Source: Paraimprobicoccus trichonymphae (lineage in GTDB: Bacteria > Bacillota > Clostridia > Oscillospirales > Acutalibacteraceae). From it: a stretch of 64,000 nt of DNA. The translations under genes and the position numbers were made by a program. The notes beneath the pieces are model-generated. The model saw only the letters and a program-made list of their open reading frames with translations, was not told the DNA's origin and searched no databases. Position 1 is the first letter of the stretch. Each line of letters opens with the position of its first letter. Where the stretch lies: contig AP027925.1 of the NCBI GenBank assembly GCA_036322875.1, positions 1 through 64,000 of the forward strand, written 5' to 3'. Shown here in pieces: positions 28,335 through 37,436 of the stretch.

Positions 28335-28861
28335 TTATACGTTCACTATATGATTTCTTTCTTTTTTCGCATCTTTTGGTTTTAAACTTTCCATAAAATT
28401 TTCAATACTTTTATCTTTTTTTCTATTATTAATTGTTTTGTCCACATAATTTAATACATCTTGTGCAGCACTTTTGCGTCCCGAATTTTCTTTACCTGTT
28501 TTATTTTTATTAGAGGAATCAATATAACTATTAGTTGCTTTTTTCATATTATCTAAAAGCGGAGTTTGGGCCTTCATAGCTACATTATATTTTTCAAATG
28601 CAGTTTTTGCCTCATTTTTCTCTTGTTCACTAAAATCATCCCCGTTTTTCATTTTTTCTCTTATTTTATTTTTAAATTCATCCACTACACTTCTGTCTTG
28701 TTTTCTTCTATTATCAAATTTTTCAGCAGCTTCAAATACATCACTAAATTTGCTACCAAATTTGCCCAAAAATCCTCTAATTGTACCCTTCTTTTTTTAT
28801 CTCTATTTTGTTTAGCTAAGCCAACATCTCTCATTATATCATTCCATTTCGTATATCCCAT
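28335..28861 (-). CDS. Hypothetical charged protein split by a 7-A frameshift
   Basis: The gene starts at ATG 28861 (GAGGTG before it) with GYTKWNDIMRDVGLAKQNRD. At a run of seven A's (complement of about 28790-28799) the frame must skip one base to continue as EGTIRGFLGKFGSKFSDVFE and run to 28335. The body is helical and lysine-rich (FDNRRKQDRSVVDEFKNKI; MKKATNSYIDSSNKNKTG). The total is about 175 residues. No family is recognised. It is either a recent pseudogene or is rescued by slippage on the A-run. No signal peptide. Confidence 0.5.
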
Positions 28862-28976
28862 ATAAAACACCTCACCAAAATTTTATGTTTATACATTATC
28901 ATATTTATTTCTGTTGTCAAGATATTTTGTGAAATCTATACACATTTTTTAAATTATTTTTAATTGTCACAATTTA

Positions 28977-29162
28977 TCATCGGATATTAAATTTGTTTTT
29001 AAACTTAATAAACTGTTTTTTCATGTTTAACTGTTTTAATTTTTTTCCAAAATAATTCAACAAAATATTAAATTTTAGATTTAAGATCTTTTTTAAAGAT
29101 AACAGATTTGTAAGAATATTTCTGATCAATTTAAAAAATTTTTCTTCATTTTCTTTTCCCAT
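28977..29162 (-). CDS. Short lysine-rich ORF, doubtful
   Basis: A 61 aa frame (GKENEEKFFKLIRNILTNLL and so on) with many Lys, Leu, Asn and Phe. It has no good ribosome binding site and no family. Composition equals random AT-rich sequence. Listed because it is near the gene above on the same strand; it may well be noise. The 29163-29477 spacer beyond it is empty. Confidence 0.2.
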   Translation of the reverse strand: MGKENEEKFFKLIRNILTNLLSLKKILNLKFNILLNYFGKKLKQLNMKKQFIKFKNKFNIR

Positions 29163-29477
29163 ATTTAAATAACTCTTTTTGAGTGTATTTTACCTAAGAT
29201 ATTAAGCAAACTATATAATAAGAAAATGAATTATTTGAAATTTTAGATAAAAAAACATCAAAAGCCGAATTATCCAATAAATATTCCATAAATATCAAAT
29301 TCAATTTTAATTCTGTATTTTTCACCATATTCTTTTAAATATAATTTTAATTTTACGAAGATTTTTTTAAAAGATAACGCAAAATTTTATAATAAATAAA
29401 AATTTTTAAATTCTTCAGATATTATTCATATAAAAACCCCCATTTATTATAGAGCGGGAAAGTTATGTCACAAACAA

Positions 29478-31085
29478 TCAAAACTGCTTTAATGAATATA
29501 TCTTATCTGCAATTTCACTAAAAACAGGTCCGCATGTTTTGCCACCGCCACCTGATAATGTGTCTTCTGATAAAATTACTATATTATATTTTGGATTTTC
29601 GTATGGTATAGATCCTGCAAACCAAGACTGAATTACTTTTTCTCCATCCTTAATCATTCCTGTTTGAGCAGTAGAAGTTTTAGCTAACGCTGTAACCTTA
29701 GTTGGTTTTCCACGTTTGCTAGTACCAAATTCTATGGAACTGTTCATATATTTTTTTAATTTTTCTGCAGTTTGAGAACTTATGATTTGTTCTGATTCTT
29801 CATTTTCATTTTGTAAGACAAAATTTAACCCTGAGTCTACTAATCCTTTTACTAATTTAGGTACTGAATATTTGCCGTCTGAAGCTATTGAATTTATTAA
29901 ACCTACAACTTGTATAGGTGACACAGATAATTTACCTTGACCAAAAGATATATTCGCTGTTAATTTTTTATTAGTTTTTTCTATATTTTCTGGTAAAATA
30001 CCTTCTGCGGAATTTATACACGGCGCCAGATTTATAGATTTTCCTAGACCAAATTTTCTTGACATTTCTAATAACAAATTTGGATCTATATTTTCTGTTA
30101 TTTTTATAAAATATCCATTACAAGAATAAGCAATAGCCTTCTCCATGTTTGTTACACCATGTGGTACACCATTGTAACATCTAAAATTATGATTTTCAAC
30201 TTTATAAGCACCTTTACATTCAAAAGATACATTTCCGTTTATATTATTTTCTAATGCTGTAGCAGCTGTAACTAGTTTGAAAATAGAGCCTAAATCAAAT
30301 TGACACAAACCTTTATTTAGCAGAGGAGATTTTTTGTCGCTTAAGTATTCAGCTACATTTTGAGGTTGAAAATTTGGTAAACTTGCCCAAGCCCGTATTT
30401 CACAATTTGGAACCTCTGAAATTATAACAACACCGTCTGAAATATATTTACCAGCTACTTCCTCCACTATATTCTGAATTTTACTGTCTATATTTAAAAC
30501 CACACCTTTTGAATATTTATAATTTTTATTTTTTATATTGTTTTTCCCTCCCATTAATAATTTATTAGAAGCTGTTCTTATGTATTTAATATTTATATCA
30601 TCATCTTTATCGTGCAAATATTCATCAAAAGACTTTTCTATTCCTGACACACCTTTTTGATCACCAGACAAATATCCTATAATATGTGAGGCTCTGGTAA
30701 TTCCTGAATATCTAATTGGTATTTCAAAACATTCTATATCTTTACTTTTTACCTTTTTAGTTATTTCTAAAATAAACGGCATATTTCCAGAAAAAATTTC
30801 TAACAAATTAATATTTTTATTTTCTGGCATAACTTCAGAAATTTTATTAAGTGTTTCAATACTAGGGATAATAGAAGCTACAATTTTCTTTTTTTTATTC
30901 ACCATAGATACAAAATTACAATCATAAATATTACCTCTTACATTCGCTATTTTTAAATTATAGCTTTGCTGAAAATTTGCCGCATTAGCAGTACTAGATA
31001 AATTAGAATTATTTTCAAGAGAAATAATTAAAAAACATATTATAAACATTAAAATACTGAAAAATATAATTATCTTTTTTTTCAT
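29478..31085 (-). CDS. Penicillin-binding protein, PBP2/FtsI-type transpeptidase
   Basis: A 535 aa class B-like PBP with a membrane anchor (residues 4-22), a dimerisation-like region (45-160) and a transpeptidase domain. The catalytic motifs are S267-I-F-K270 (FDLGSIFK), S321-C-N323 (AYSCNGYF) and K469-T-S (LAKTSTAQTG). It cross-links peptidoglycan outside the membrane, for elongation, division or spore cortex. The short length and KTS instead of KTG resemble the PbpA-type proteins of clostridia. It starts at ATG 31085, with no strong Shine-Dalgarno. It stands alone. Confidence 0.9.
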   Translation of the reverse strand: MKKKIIIFFSILMFIICFLIISLENNSNLSSTANAANFQQSYNLKIANVRGNIYDCNFVSMVNKKKKIVASIIPSIETLNKISEVMPENKNINLLEIFSGNMPFILEITKKVKSKDIECFEIPIRYSGITRASHIIGYLSGDQKGVSGIEKSFDEYLHDKDDDINIKYIRTASNKLLMGGKNNIKNKNYKYSKGVVLNIDSKIQNIVEEVAGKYISDGVVIISEVPNCEIRAWASLPNFQPQNVAEYLSDKKSPLLNKGLCQFDLGSIFKLVTAATALENNINGNVSFECKGAYKVENHNFRCYNGVPHGVTNMEKAIAYSCNGYFIKITENIDPNLLLEMSRKFGLGKSINLAPCINSAEGILPENIEKTNKKLTANISFGQGKLSVSPIQVVGLINSIASDGKYSVPKLVKGLVDSGLNFVLQNENEESEQIISSQTAEKLKKYMNSSIEFGTSKRGKPTKVTALAKTSTAQTGMIKDGEKVIQSWFAGSIPYENPKYNIVILSEDTLSGGGGKTCGPVFSEIADKIYSLKQF

Positions 31086-31457
31086 ATAAAAAAACCAACT
31101 TTATTTTAAGATTATAAAATTAGCATTTACATTTTTTAGTTTAAAAATTCAAAAAATGGAAAAAATAAAACACGAAAACAGACAATATGTATGTGACAAT
31201 ACTGATTGTAGCAGAAAAAATTTTATTTAAAACTATATTTACAAATCATATTAACCTAATATTCTAAAAAAAGTATTAAAAATGACAGCAAATAGCAACG
31301 AAATTTGGTTCGAATACAGTTGGTTTCAAAAAAATGCAGTAACAGCTAAAAACATATTCAGATCATGAACCATGACTATATATTTGAAAACAAAAAAACA
31401 GCGCCAAATCAAATATTTTGGCTCGAAATAATAACACTATGATTTATAGAATTTAAT
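31086..31457. other. Spacer between PBP and rnhB
   Basis: About 370 bases lying between the start of the PBP gene and the end of rnhB on the minus strand. No gene or terminator can be supported; a promoter for the PBP gene should lie here. Confidence 0.4.
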
Positions 31458-32072
31458 CTATTTTGAGTCACAATTAAATATTTTGCCAACAAAACTTTTT
31501 CTATGAATTTCACATAACCCATATTTTTTAATGTTTTCGATATGAAGTTTAGTTCCGTAACCTTTGTTATTTTCGAATCCATATTTAGGATATTTTTTAG
31601 ACAGCTCAATCATCAATTTGTCACGAGTCACCTTAGCCAGGATAGAAGCACAAGCAATACTAATAGACAAAGTATCACCTTTTATAACAGTTTTTGTTTC
31701 CAAATTCAAATCTGGTGCAATATTTCCATCTATTAAAACAACATCTGGTGTTATTTTTAGAGAATTTACAGCTTTTTTCATTGCTAAAAGTGTTGCTTTT
31801 AAAATGTTTATGTTATCTATTTCTTTTTCAGATACAAATTCAATACTATAATCGATAGCTTTTTTAGATAAAATATCATAAAAGTATTCTCTTTTTTTAG
31901 GGCTTAATTTTTTAGAGTCTTTTATGCCTTCTATTAATAAATTATTAGGTAGAATTACTGCACATGCACAAACTGGTCCAGCCAGAGGGCCTCTGCCAAC
32001 CTCATCTACACCACAAATATAATTATAATTTTTTTCAATATAATTTTTTTCTAATTTTAATAAATCAATAAT
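31458..32072 (-). CDS. rnhB: Ribonuclease HII, AUU start
   Basis: A complete RNase HII of 204 aa that removes RNA from RNA-DNA hybrids. Catalytic residues are in GVDEVGRGPLAGP (D23, E24), VVLIDGN and ASILAKVTRD. An uninterrupted frame covers the entire conserved N-terminus, but the first canonical start (ATG 31781) would delete all of it. The frame opens just after TAA at 32073-32075, with ATT ATT GAT TTA; ATT 32072 gives the normal beginning (IDLLKLEKNY). The start overlaps the end of rbgA by eight bases, so translation is coupled. The lepB-rbgA-rnhB order is typical of Firmicutes. Confidence 0.9.
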   Translation of the reverse strand: MIDLLKLEKNYIEKNYNYICGVDEVGRGPLAGPVCACAVILPNNLLIEGIKDSKKLSPKKREYFYDILSKKAIDYSIEFVSEKEIDNINILKATLLAMKKAVNSLKITPDVVLIDGNIAPDLNLETKTVIKGDTLSISIACASILAKVTRDKLMIELSKKYPKYGFENNKGYGTKLHIENIKKYGLCEIHRKSFVGKIFNCDSK

Positions 32073-32916
32073 TTAAATCATCTACACTTTCAAGTGAAAT
32101 TTTTCCAAGTTTCCCAGAATTAAAATCATTTAAAATCATCCTAGAAACCCTTAATAAATCTATATTTTCACCTGACATAAAAATTTTTTTATTTTCGCCT
32201 ATGTACTCTAAGAAATCATAAGAATCCAAAAAACTTTTTTCTAATTTTAAATCATATTTTTTAATTAGATTTTCAAAATATTTATTCTTTAACTTATCTA
32301 GTAATTTACAGGCTAAATTTTCAATATCCAAAAAACTATTTTTAATGCTACCACAAATAGCAAGATTTTCACCAATTTCATTTTCAAGTTTTGGCCATAA
32401 AACTCCAGGTGTGTCCAATATTTCAAAATTTTTTCCTAAAGCGAACCATTGATTTTTTTTTGTAACGCCTGGTTTGTTTTCAACTTTTGCTACATTTTTT
32501 TTGGTCAACCTATTAATAAAAAAAGATTTTCCAACATTTGGAATACCGACAACCATAATTTTTGCTTTTTTTTTAATACCTTTGATTTTCCAAAAATCTA
32601 TTTTTTCTTTTAAAACTTCATTAATAAAATCAAAAAAATGATTAAAATTTTTATCAAAACAACTTATTTTTATTGGATTTAAATTTAATTTTTTGAAATG
32701 TTCAAACCATCTCTGAGTTTCTAAACTATCTGAAATATCATATTTATTTAAAACCAAAATTTTAATTTTATTATAAAAATCAATACCTAAATTTTTACTA
32801 CTTATTGGAATTCTAGCATCTATTACTTCTAATACTAAATCTACTAATTTCAAATTTTCTTGAATTTTTCTTTTTGCTTTTGCCATGTGTCCAGGAAACC
32901 AATTTATATCACTCAT
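32065..32916 (-). CDS. rbgA: Ribosome biogenesis GTPase RbgA (YlqF)
   Basis: A 283 aa circularly permuted GTPase needed for late 50S subunit assembly. The permuted order is visible: WFPGHMAKA at the start, VLEVIDARIP, G4 NKYD (57-60), G1 GIPNVGKS (124-131), G2/G3 NKPGVTKKNQW and LDTPGVLWP (168-174), then a helical C-terminal domain. It overlaps the stop of lepB at ATGA and is followed by rnhB, so the three genes form one operon. Confidence 0.95.
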   Translation of the reverse strand: MSDINWFPGHMAKAKRKIQENLKLVDLVLEVIDARIPISSKNLGIDFYNKIKILVLNKYDISDSLETQRWFEHFKKLNLNPIKISCFDKNFNHFFDFINEVLKEKIDFWKIKGIKKKAKIMVVGIPNVGKSFFINRLTKKNVAKVENKPGVTKKNQWFALGKNFEILDTPGVLWPKLENEIGENLAICGSIKNSFLDIENLACKLLDKLKNKYFENLIKKYDLKLEKSFLDSYDFLEYIGENKKIFMSGENIDLLRVSRMILNDFNSGKLGKISLESVDDLNY

Positions 32917-33473
32917 ACTAAAGACCTAATTTTTCCTATACTTCCCACAGGCCACAATCTGCCCTTAACTCTCCCAATTATATGCTCATTTTTTATTAAA
33001 CTAATATACGGAAATCTACTATCATCAGAATTGTTTCTATTATCACCCATAACGAAATTATACCCTATTGGAACTATTATGTGAATATCTTCCATTAAAA
33101 TTACTTTATAAACGCCATTTCTGTCTTTGGCAGTATATCTTGGCCGAATCATAGGCTCTTTTATATAAACTTCATTTAGTTTACTTCCATTAACTTTTAC
33201 TTCTCCGATTGAAAAATTTATATCTAATTTTTGATTTTCAATAGCAATTACTCGTTTTGCTAACGGAAGTTTTAACTCTTTTCCTTCAGAAATAACTACC
33301 ACATCACCGTTTTTCGGTGTATAATACCATTCCCAAATAAATAATTTATCGTGGTTTTGAAGCGTATTTTGCATAGATTCACCATCCACATTTACAATTC
33401 TAAACACATATATCAGAATAAAAATTACAAAAATTAGAGATCCGCATATAGTTTCTAGCCAGTCAAAACACAT
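32913..33473 (-). CDS. lepB: Signal peptidase I
   Basis: A 186 aa type I signal peptidase anchored by one N-terminal helix (residues 9-27). The catalytic Ser33 lies in VDGESMQNTL and Lys73 in LAKRVIAIE, with GDNRNNSDDSR towards the end. It cleaves secretory signal peptides outside the membrane. The frame is open upstream of ATG 33473 and includes NENNKYSSKFLD, so the true start may be a few codons earlier at a non-canonical ATT near 33519; no strong ribosome binding site decides this. First gene of lepB-rbgA-rnhB. Confidence 0.93.
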   Translation of the reverse strand: MCFDWLETICGSLIFVIFILIYVFRIVNVDGESMQNTLQNHDKLFIWEWYYTPKNGDVVVISEGKELKLPLAKRVIAIENQKLDINFSIGEVKVNGSKLNEVYIKEPMIRPRYTAKDRNGVYKVILMEDIHIIVPIGYNFVMGDNRNNSDDSRFPYISLIKNEHIIGRVKGRLWPVGSIGKIRSLV

Positions 33474-33713
33474 ATCTAAAAATTTACTAGAATATTTGTT
33501 ATTTTCATTTAAAATTTAAATACGCCTATCTTAAAATTTAATTAAATTAATTATCAAGCAAAATCAATATGTGTAAATTTTAAATAACTCTCACATGATA
33601 AGTAAATATAAAAAATGTTTATGTTAAAATCCATATAAATATTAATATATCTTAATTTTCGGTTGCATTGAGTTGAATTTGTACTATTTCGACAAAGAAC
33701 ATGCGGTTTATAA

Positions 33714-33746
33714 TAAAAAAACCCCACTTTTTTTAATCGTGAGGGT
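33714..33746 (-). terminator. Rho-independent terminator
   Basis: On the minus strand a stem ACCCTCAC/GTGGGGT is followed at once by seven T's. It lies 20 bases beyond the stop of the tiny gene 33766-33849 and thus ends that small transcript. Confidence 0.75.
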
Positions 33747-33765
33747 ATACCGAAAGCCTAAATGT

Positions 33766-33849
33766 TTATATATTTTCTTTTTTTATCCTAAAGATTTTTC
33801 TTAGCAAAAAACTCAAAAATTTTGATTTTTCTATGATAATTACTTTCAT
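33766..33849 (-). CDS. Tiny basic protein of 27 aa
   Basis: An ATG at 33849 comes right after a G-run (GGGGGGTAGA) and opens 27 codons: KVIIIEKSKFLSFLLRKIF then RIKKENI. It is basic and amphipathic. It begins one base beyond the TAG of the small membrane gene upstream and is followed by a strong terminator, so it is very probably translated. I recall similar short basic peptides in clostridia but cannot name a family. Confidence 0.55.
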   Translation of the reverse strand: MKVIIIEKSKFLSFLLRKIFRIKKENI

Positions 33850-33850
33850 T

Positions 33851-34003
33851 CTACCCCCCAGATTTTATTATATATAAAGATAAAAATATTATCACCAAAG
33901 AAACTAAAATTAAAATAAATTTATCAGGAAGTATGAATGATAAAATAAGTCCTGACGCAAACATTATTGCTGAAATCTCAATCTGTTTACATTTCCAATA
34001 CAA
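33851..34003 (-). CDS. Small membrane protein of 50 aa
   Basis: A TTG at 34003, preceded by AAAAAGGTGAT, opens 50 codons. After YWKCKQIEIS there is one long hydrophobic region (AIMFASGLILSFILPDKFIL and onwards), probably two short helices with a proline turn, ending in YIIKSGG. The stop adjoins the Shine-Dalgarno of the 27-residue gene, indicating a two-gene unit. The function is unknown. Confidence 0.6.
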   Translation of the reverse strand: MYWKCKQIEISAIMFASGLILSFILPDKFILILVSLVIIFLSLYIIKSGG

Positions 34004-34179
34004 ATTTATCACCTTTTTATTTAAAATTTATTTTTAGTTTCTAACCTAATATATTCCTAAAACTTAAAATATGTGAATTTTTTGGAAAATCGGTTTTCAA
34101 ATATTGATTTGAGTCAAAAATTTTAAAAAAATTTAATAATTATTAATACACCTATTTTATTTACATTTAAATTAAAGTA

Positions 34180-34215
34180 TGTTACTGTAACAATTATACT
34201 TAAGATTGTGTTACA
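34180..34215. promoter_or_regulatory. Perfect palindrome and half-site, likely operator
   Basis: TGTTACTGTAACA (34180-34192) is a perfect 13-base dyad. A further half-site TGTTACA begins 29 bases downstream at 34209. Both lie 70-105 bases before the AAA+ gene start, where a promoter is expected, suggesting a repressor or activator site for that gene. Confidence 0.55.
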
Positions 34216-34285
34216 TAATAAAAAAAAGCATAGTAAAATATAAATCATGAAAAAAATTTATTTTTTTAAATAAAAAAGAGGGAAT

Positions 34286-36334
34286 ATGCTATTAATTAAT
34301 AGAAAAAGAGTTAATAAAATTGTTGCTAAGGTATTATGTGGATCTTTATTAACCAGTACACCAATATTGGAGTACATAGGTTTTAAGAATAATTTTAATT
34401 GTTTTGCTTTTTTCGGTAAAAAAACTATACATTATAAACCACCATGGGAAGTTAAGTGGCCTGATACTTTAAAAAACAAAGTTGAAGAAATAAAAAATAT
34501 TGGTAATAATGAAACAATTACTGACTGGAGAATACATTTTAACATATTTTCCGCAAGACAAAATCATAATGATCCGGACGAAAATTACGATAGAAAATTA
34601 GTTCTTTCAAGTTATATTGATATAACTGAAATGGATAATATGGATGATAATACAGCAGATATTGGAGTAATACATAAAGCTATTATGGAATATTTCTTTA
34701 AAGATGAACTTGCAAGATCCAATATTATAAACTGGTTTGGTAGGGTCGCCTTTATGGATGTTATAGGAAGATCTTTTGAAGAGATGGCAGAAATCAGAAG
34801 TAAGATTGCAATAAACAGTTTTACTGTTGGAATTATGCCTTTGGCATTATTAAGTGGATTCGCTATTAACATCGCTATCATAGGATTAGCTCGAAAATTC
34901 GCGGGAAAAACTTTTAATAGTTTCGTAGATTTTTTTGAAAAAGGTTTTATTAAAATTAAAAAAGTATTTTTATATGATAGGCGTAAGTTAGGAAACAATC
35001 CGATTTTAGTATTTGAAAATCTATCGAAATCTCTAAATTTGCAAATAATAGGTCAAGGCCGTGCAATTGAAAGTATAACTAGGTATATTTCTGGTAATAT
35101 TTCACTTTGGAATGAAGGAGACCATTTAAAGAAATCCATAGTAAATTGCGCACTTATTTACCTTTATGGACCATCAGGAAATGGAAAATCTAGTACTATT
35201 GAAGCACTTTCTTGGGCTCTTTTTGGTCATGGGGTTTCTCCGGATAACATATTTACGCCTTCATTAATAGATAAGAATAGTAATCTTACAGCTGCAGACC
35301 AGGTGTTTTATGAGGGCAATCGATTTGGACATCAATTTCTTATGAATCCTGACTCTGTTTTTATCTTTGACGAAATAGACAAAATAGATGATCCTACACT
35401 TTTAGAAGCTGCGCGAGACGCAAGAGACTCAGGTACCATTAAAATTAGAATGCTTGATGGAAGTTACCGTGTGATTCGTATTCCAAAAAGTGTAATAGTT
35501 TTTATTTCTAATGAAGCAAGTGAGAGCTTATTTAAAGAAGGTCCAGCATCTAGACTTTTGATTCAAAGAGGAGAAGCATCAAATGAGGAAATGGCTATAC
35601 AGATGATGCAGTACATGCCTAAAGAAAAAGTAGAAATGCTTATAGCAGAAGCTTATGGAGATAGTTCTATCACTTTTGTACCTGGCAGAAGTAAATCTTT
35701 AATAAATAGAATGCACATTGTAGAATTTGAAAAATTAAGTGTTGAGTCGTTAAATCAAATTTTAACTAAACTTGTTATAAATTTTGTAATTTATATGAAA
35801 TTTACATACAATATTGACTTGAAATATGATGAAAATGATTTAATATTAGCATCTGAATCAATTTACAAAATGAACAAAGGTGCTAGAGGTGCAAATGATG
35901 TTATAGCTGAAATAAGCGGTGATTTTATAAAATTCATTTTAAACGATAAAATTAAGTACACAAACAAACTCATAGAAAAACATGTCTCTATGCAGTACAA
36001 ACAAGAAAATATTAAATTTGAATTTGACGAAATTAAGGAGTCCAGTGTAGTTAACCATGATGATTTTGCTACAATACAAGACATAATAAATAGATTGCTT
36101 GATTTAACTAGAACAGATGTATCTTTATTAAATTTAAATCCTAATATTGCTTATAATATTTTTTTAAGAGATACAAATAGAAACGATGTAACTCAAAGTC
36201 AATTACAGCAATTCAGACATTTAGGAGAATTAATTGAATTTTTTGGAATTAACTATCAAAATTTCATTGGAGAAACACAAGTTACAGAAGAACAAGAATC
36301 AGATTTAAATTTAGACGTTCCTTTGAATGCATAA
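34286..36334 (+). CDS. Membrane-anchored AAA+ ATPase (ClpB-D2/torsin-like)
   Basis: A 682 aa protein with an unusual plan. Residues 10-32 form a signal-anchor. Residues 45-175 form a soluble unknown domain (WPDTLKNKVEEIKNIG, DWRIHFNIFSAR). Residues 177-201 form a second membrane helix. An AAA+ domain follows: Walker A GPSGNGKSS (295-303), Walker B VFIFDEIDKID (358-368), ISNEAS sensor and the arginine GPASRL (419-424). The start of the ATPase (IIGQGRAIESITRYI) and the C-terminal small domain with KGARGANDVI resemble ClpB second domains and torsins. Positive charges after the second helix predict a cytosolic ATPase and an external sensor domain. GAGGG precedes the ATG. The role is unknown. Confidence 0.7.
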   Translation: MLLINRKRVNKIVAKVLCGSLLTSTPILEYIGFKNNFNCFAFFGKKTIHYKPPWEVKWPDTLKNKVEEIKNIGNNETITDWRIHFNIFSARQNHNDPDENYDRKLVLSSYIDITEMDNMDDNTADIGVIHKAIMEYFFKDELARSNIINWFGRVAFMDVIGRSFEEMAEIRSKIAINSFTVGIMPLALLSGFAINIAIIGLARKFAGKTFNSFVDFFEKGFIKIKKVFLYDRRKLGNNPILVFENLSKSLNLQIIGQGRAIESITRYISGNISLWNEGDHLKKSIVNCALIYLYGPSGNGKSSTIEALSWALFGHGVSPDNIFTPSLIDKNSNLTAADQVFYEGNRFGHQFLMNPDSVFIFDEIDKIDDPTLLEAARDARDSGTIKIRMLDGSYRVIRIPKSVIVFISNEASESLFKEGPASRLLIQRGEASNEEMAIQMMQYMPKEKVEMLIAEAYGDSSITFVPGRSKSLINRMHIVEFEKLSVESLNQILTKLVINFVIYMKFTYNIDLKYDENDLILASESIYKMNKGARGANDVIAEISGDFIKFILNDKIKYTNKLIEKHVSMQYKQENIKFEFDEIKESSVVNHDDFATIQDIINRLLDLTRTDVSLLNLNPNIAYNIFLRDTNRNDVTQSQLQQFRHLGELIEFFGINYQNFIGETQVTEEQESDLNLDVPLNA

Positions 36335-36552
36335 ATATTAATTTTGAAGTAAATTTACTATAAAAATACTAAATAGATTAAAAACGCACTGCCAAAACAA
36401 TTTATTTTAAAAAAGTATATGAAAAAATAGATTTGACATCTAATCAATAATTGTAGTAGCATGGAAAGAATAGTAAATTGTATGGTTGTGTGTGTTTTTG
36501 GAACTATGTAACTTGTTAGTTTAACTAAAAAATTTAGTAAGGAAAAAGAAAA

Positions 36553-37170
36553 ATAAGTATTTTTTTAGTTGTGTTTTTAATAATAGTAGTTTTGATTTTT
36601 TTAGTACTTTTTTTACCTCTGGGTTTAATTATAGAGTATAAAAAAAGTTTGAGTGTAAAGTTAACTTTTTTAGGTTTTAGTGTCAACTTGATTTCAAAAA
36701 AGATAAAAATTGGTTCTAAATCCAAAAAACAAAAGACTGATAAAAAGAATAATATTATTTCTATTTCAGATATTATTAAAAAAAACGGTGTATTATATCT
36801 TTTTAAGTTTGCTCGAAAAGTATTGACTTTAATTTCTAAATTTACTAAGAAAATATTAAAAAAAACCAAGATAAAAGAATTTAAATTAGTTTTGTGTATT
36901 TCAGGAGAAGATGCTTTAGATATTTCTGTAAAATATGGGCAAGCATGTTCTGTCGTGTATCCAAGTGTATCACTTATAAATTCTATTTGTTATATAAAAA
37001 ATATTAACATAGATATTTTTCCGGATTTTTTAAGCAAAAAAAATTATTTTGAGATTAAATTAGATATAAAAACAAAATTATTTTATGTTATTTATAGCGT
37101 AATATTATTTTCTTTAAAATATATTAAAATTTTAAAAAAAGGAAAAATTGCACCGAGTTCTGGCATTTAA
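36553..37170 (+). CDS. DUF2953-like membrane protein, AUA start
   Basis: About 205 aa, with an N-terminal membrane helix (VVFLIIVVLIFLVLFLPLG), a lysine-rich linker, and a C-terminal region with GQACSVVYPSVSLI and a hydrophobic end, the order seen in the DUF2953 (YtfI-type) proteins of sporulating Firmicutes. GTG 36571 has no ribosome binding site at a proper distance. ATA 36553 lies nine bases after AAGGA (36539-36543) and follows an in-frame TAA, so AUA is the best start. YtfJ/GerW, the usual partner, is not next to it. Confidence 0.65.
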   Translation: MSIFLVVFLIIVVLIFLVLFLPLGLIIEYKKSLSVKLTFLGFSVNLISKKIKIGSKSKKQKTDKKNNIISISDIIKKNGVLYLFKFARKVLTLISKFTKKILKKTKIKEFKLVLCISGEDALDISVKYGQACSVVYPSVSLINSICYIKNINIDIFPDFLSKKNYFEIKLDIKTKLFYVIYSVILFSLKYIKILKKGKIAPSSGI

Positions 37171-37436
37171 TTTTTGTGTTAAATTGTTGTTTTACAAAAT
37201 TGTAACTAATCAACTTTGATTTTTGAAAAAACACCTAAAAGAGAGATAATATTAAAGAAACAAGAGAAAATAGACAAAATTTGAAAAGCTAATTCATATA
37301 ATAAAATTAAATTTATTATAGTGAACTTTCTTGAAACGCTTAGTAACCAAAAATTTTTATACCATATTATAAAAATAATACCAAATGATTTCTAAAAAAT
37401 ATATTCAAAATACGATTTTGGCTATTAATTTAGTAA

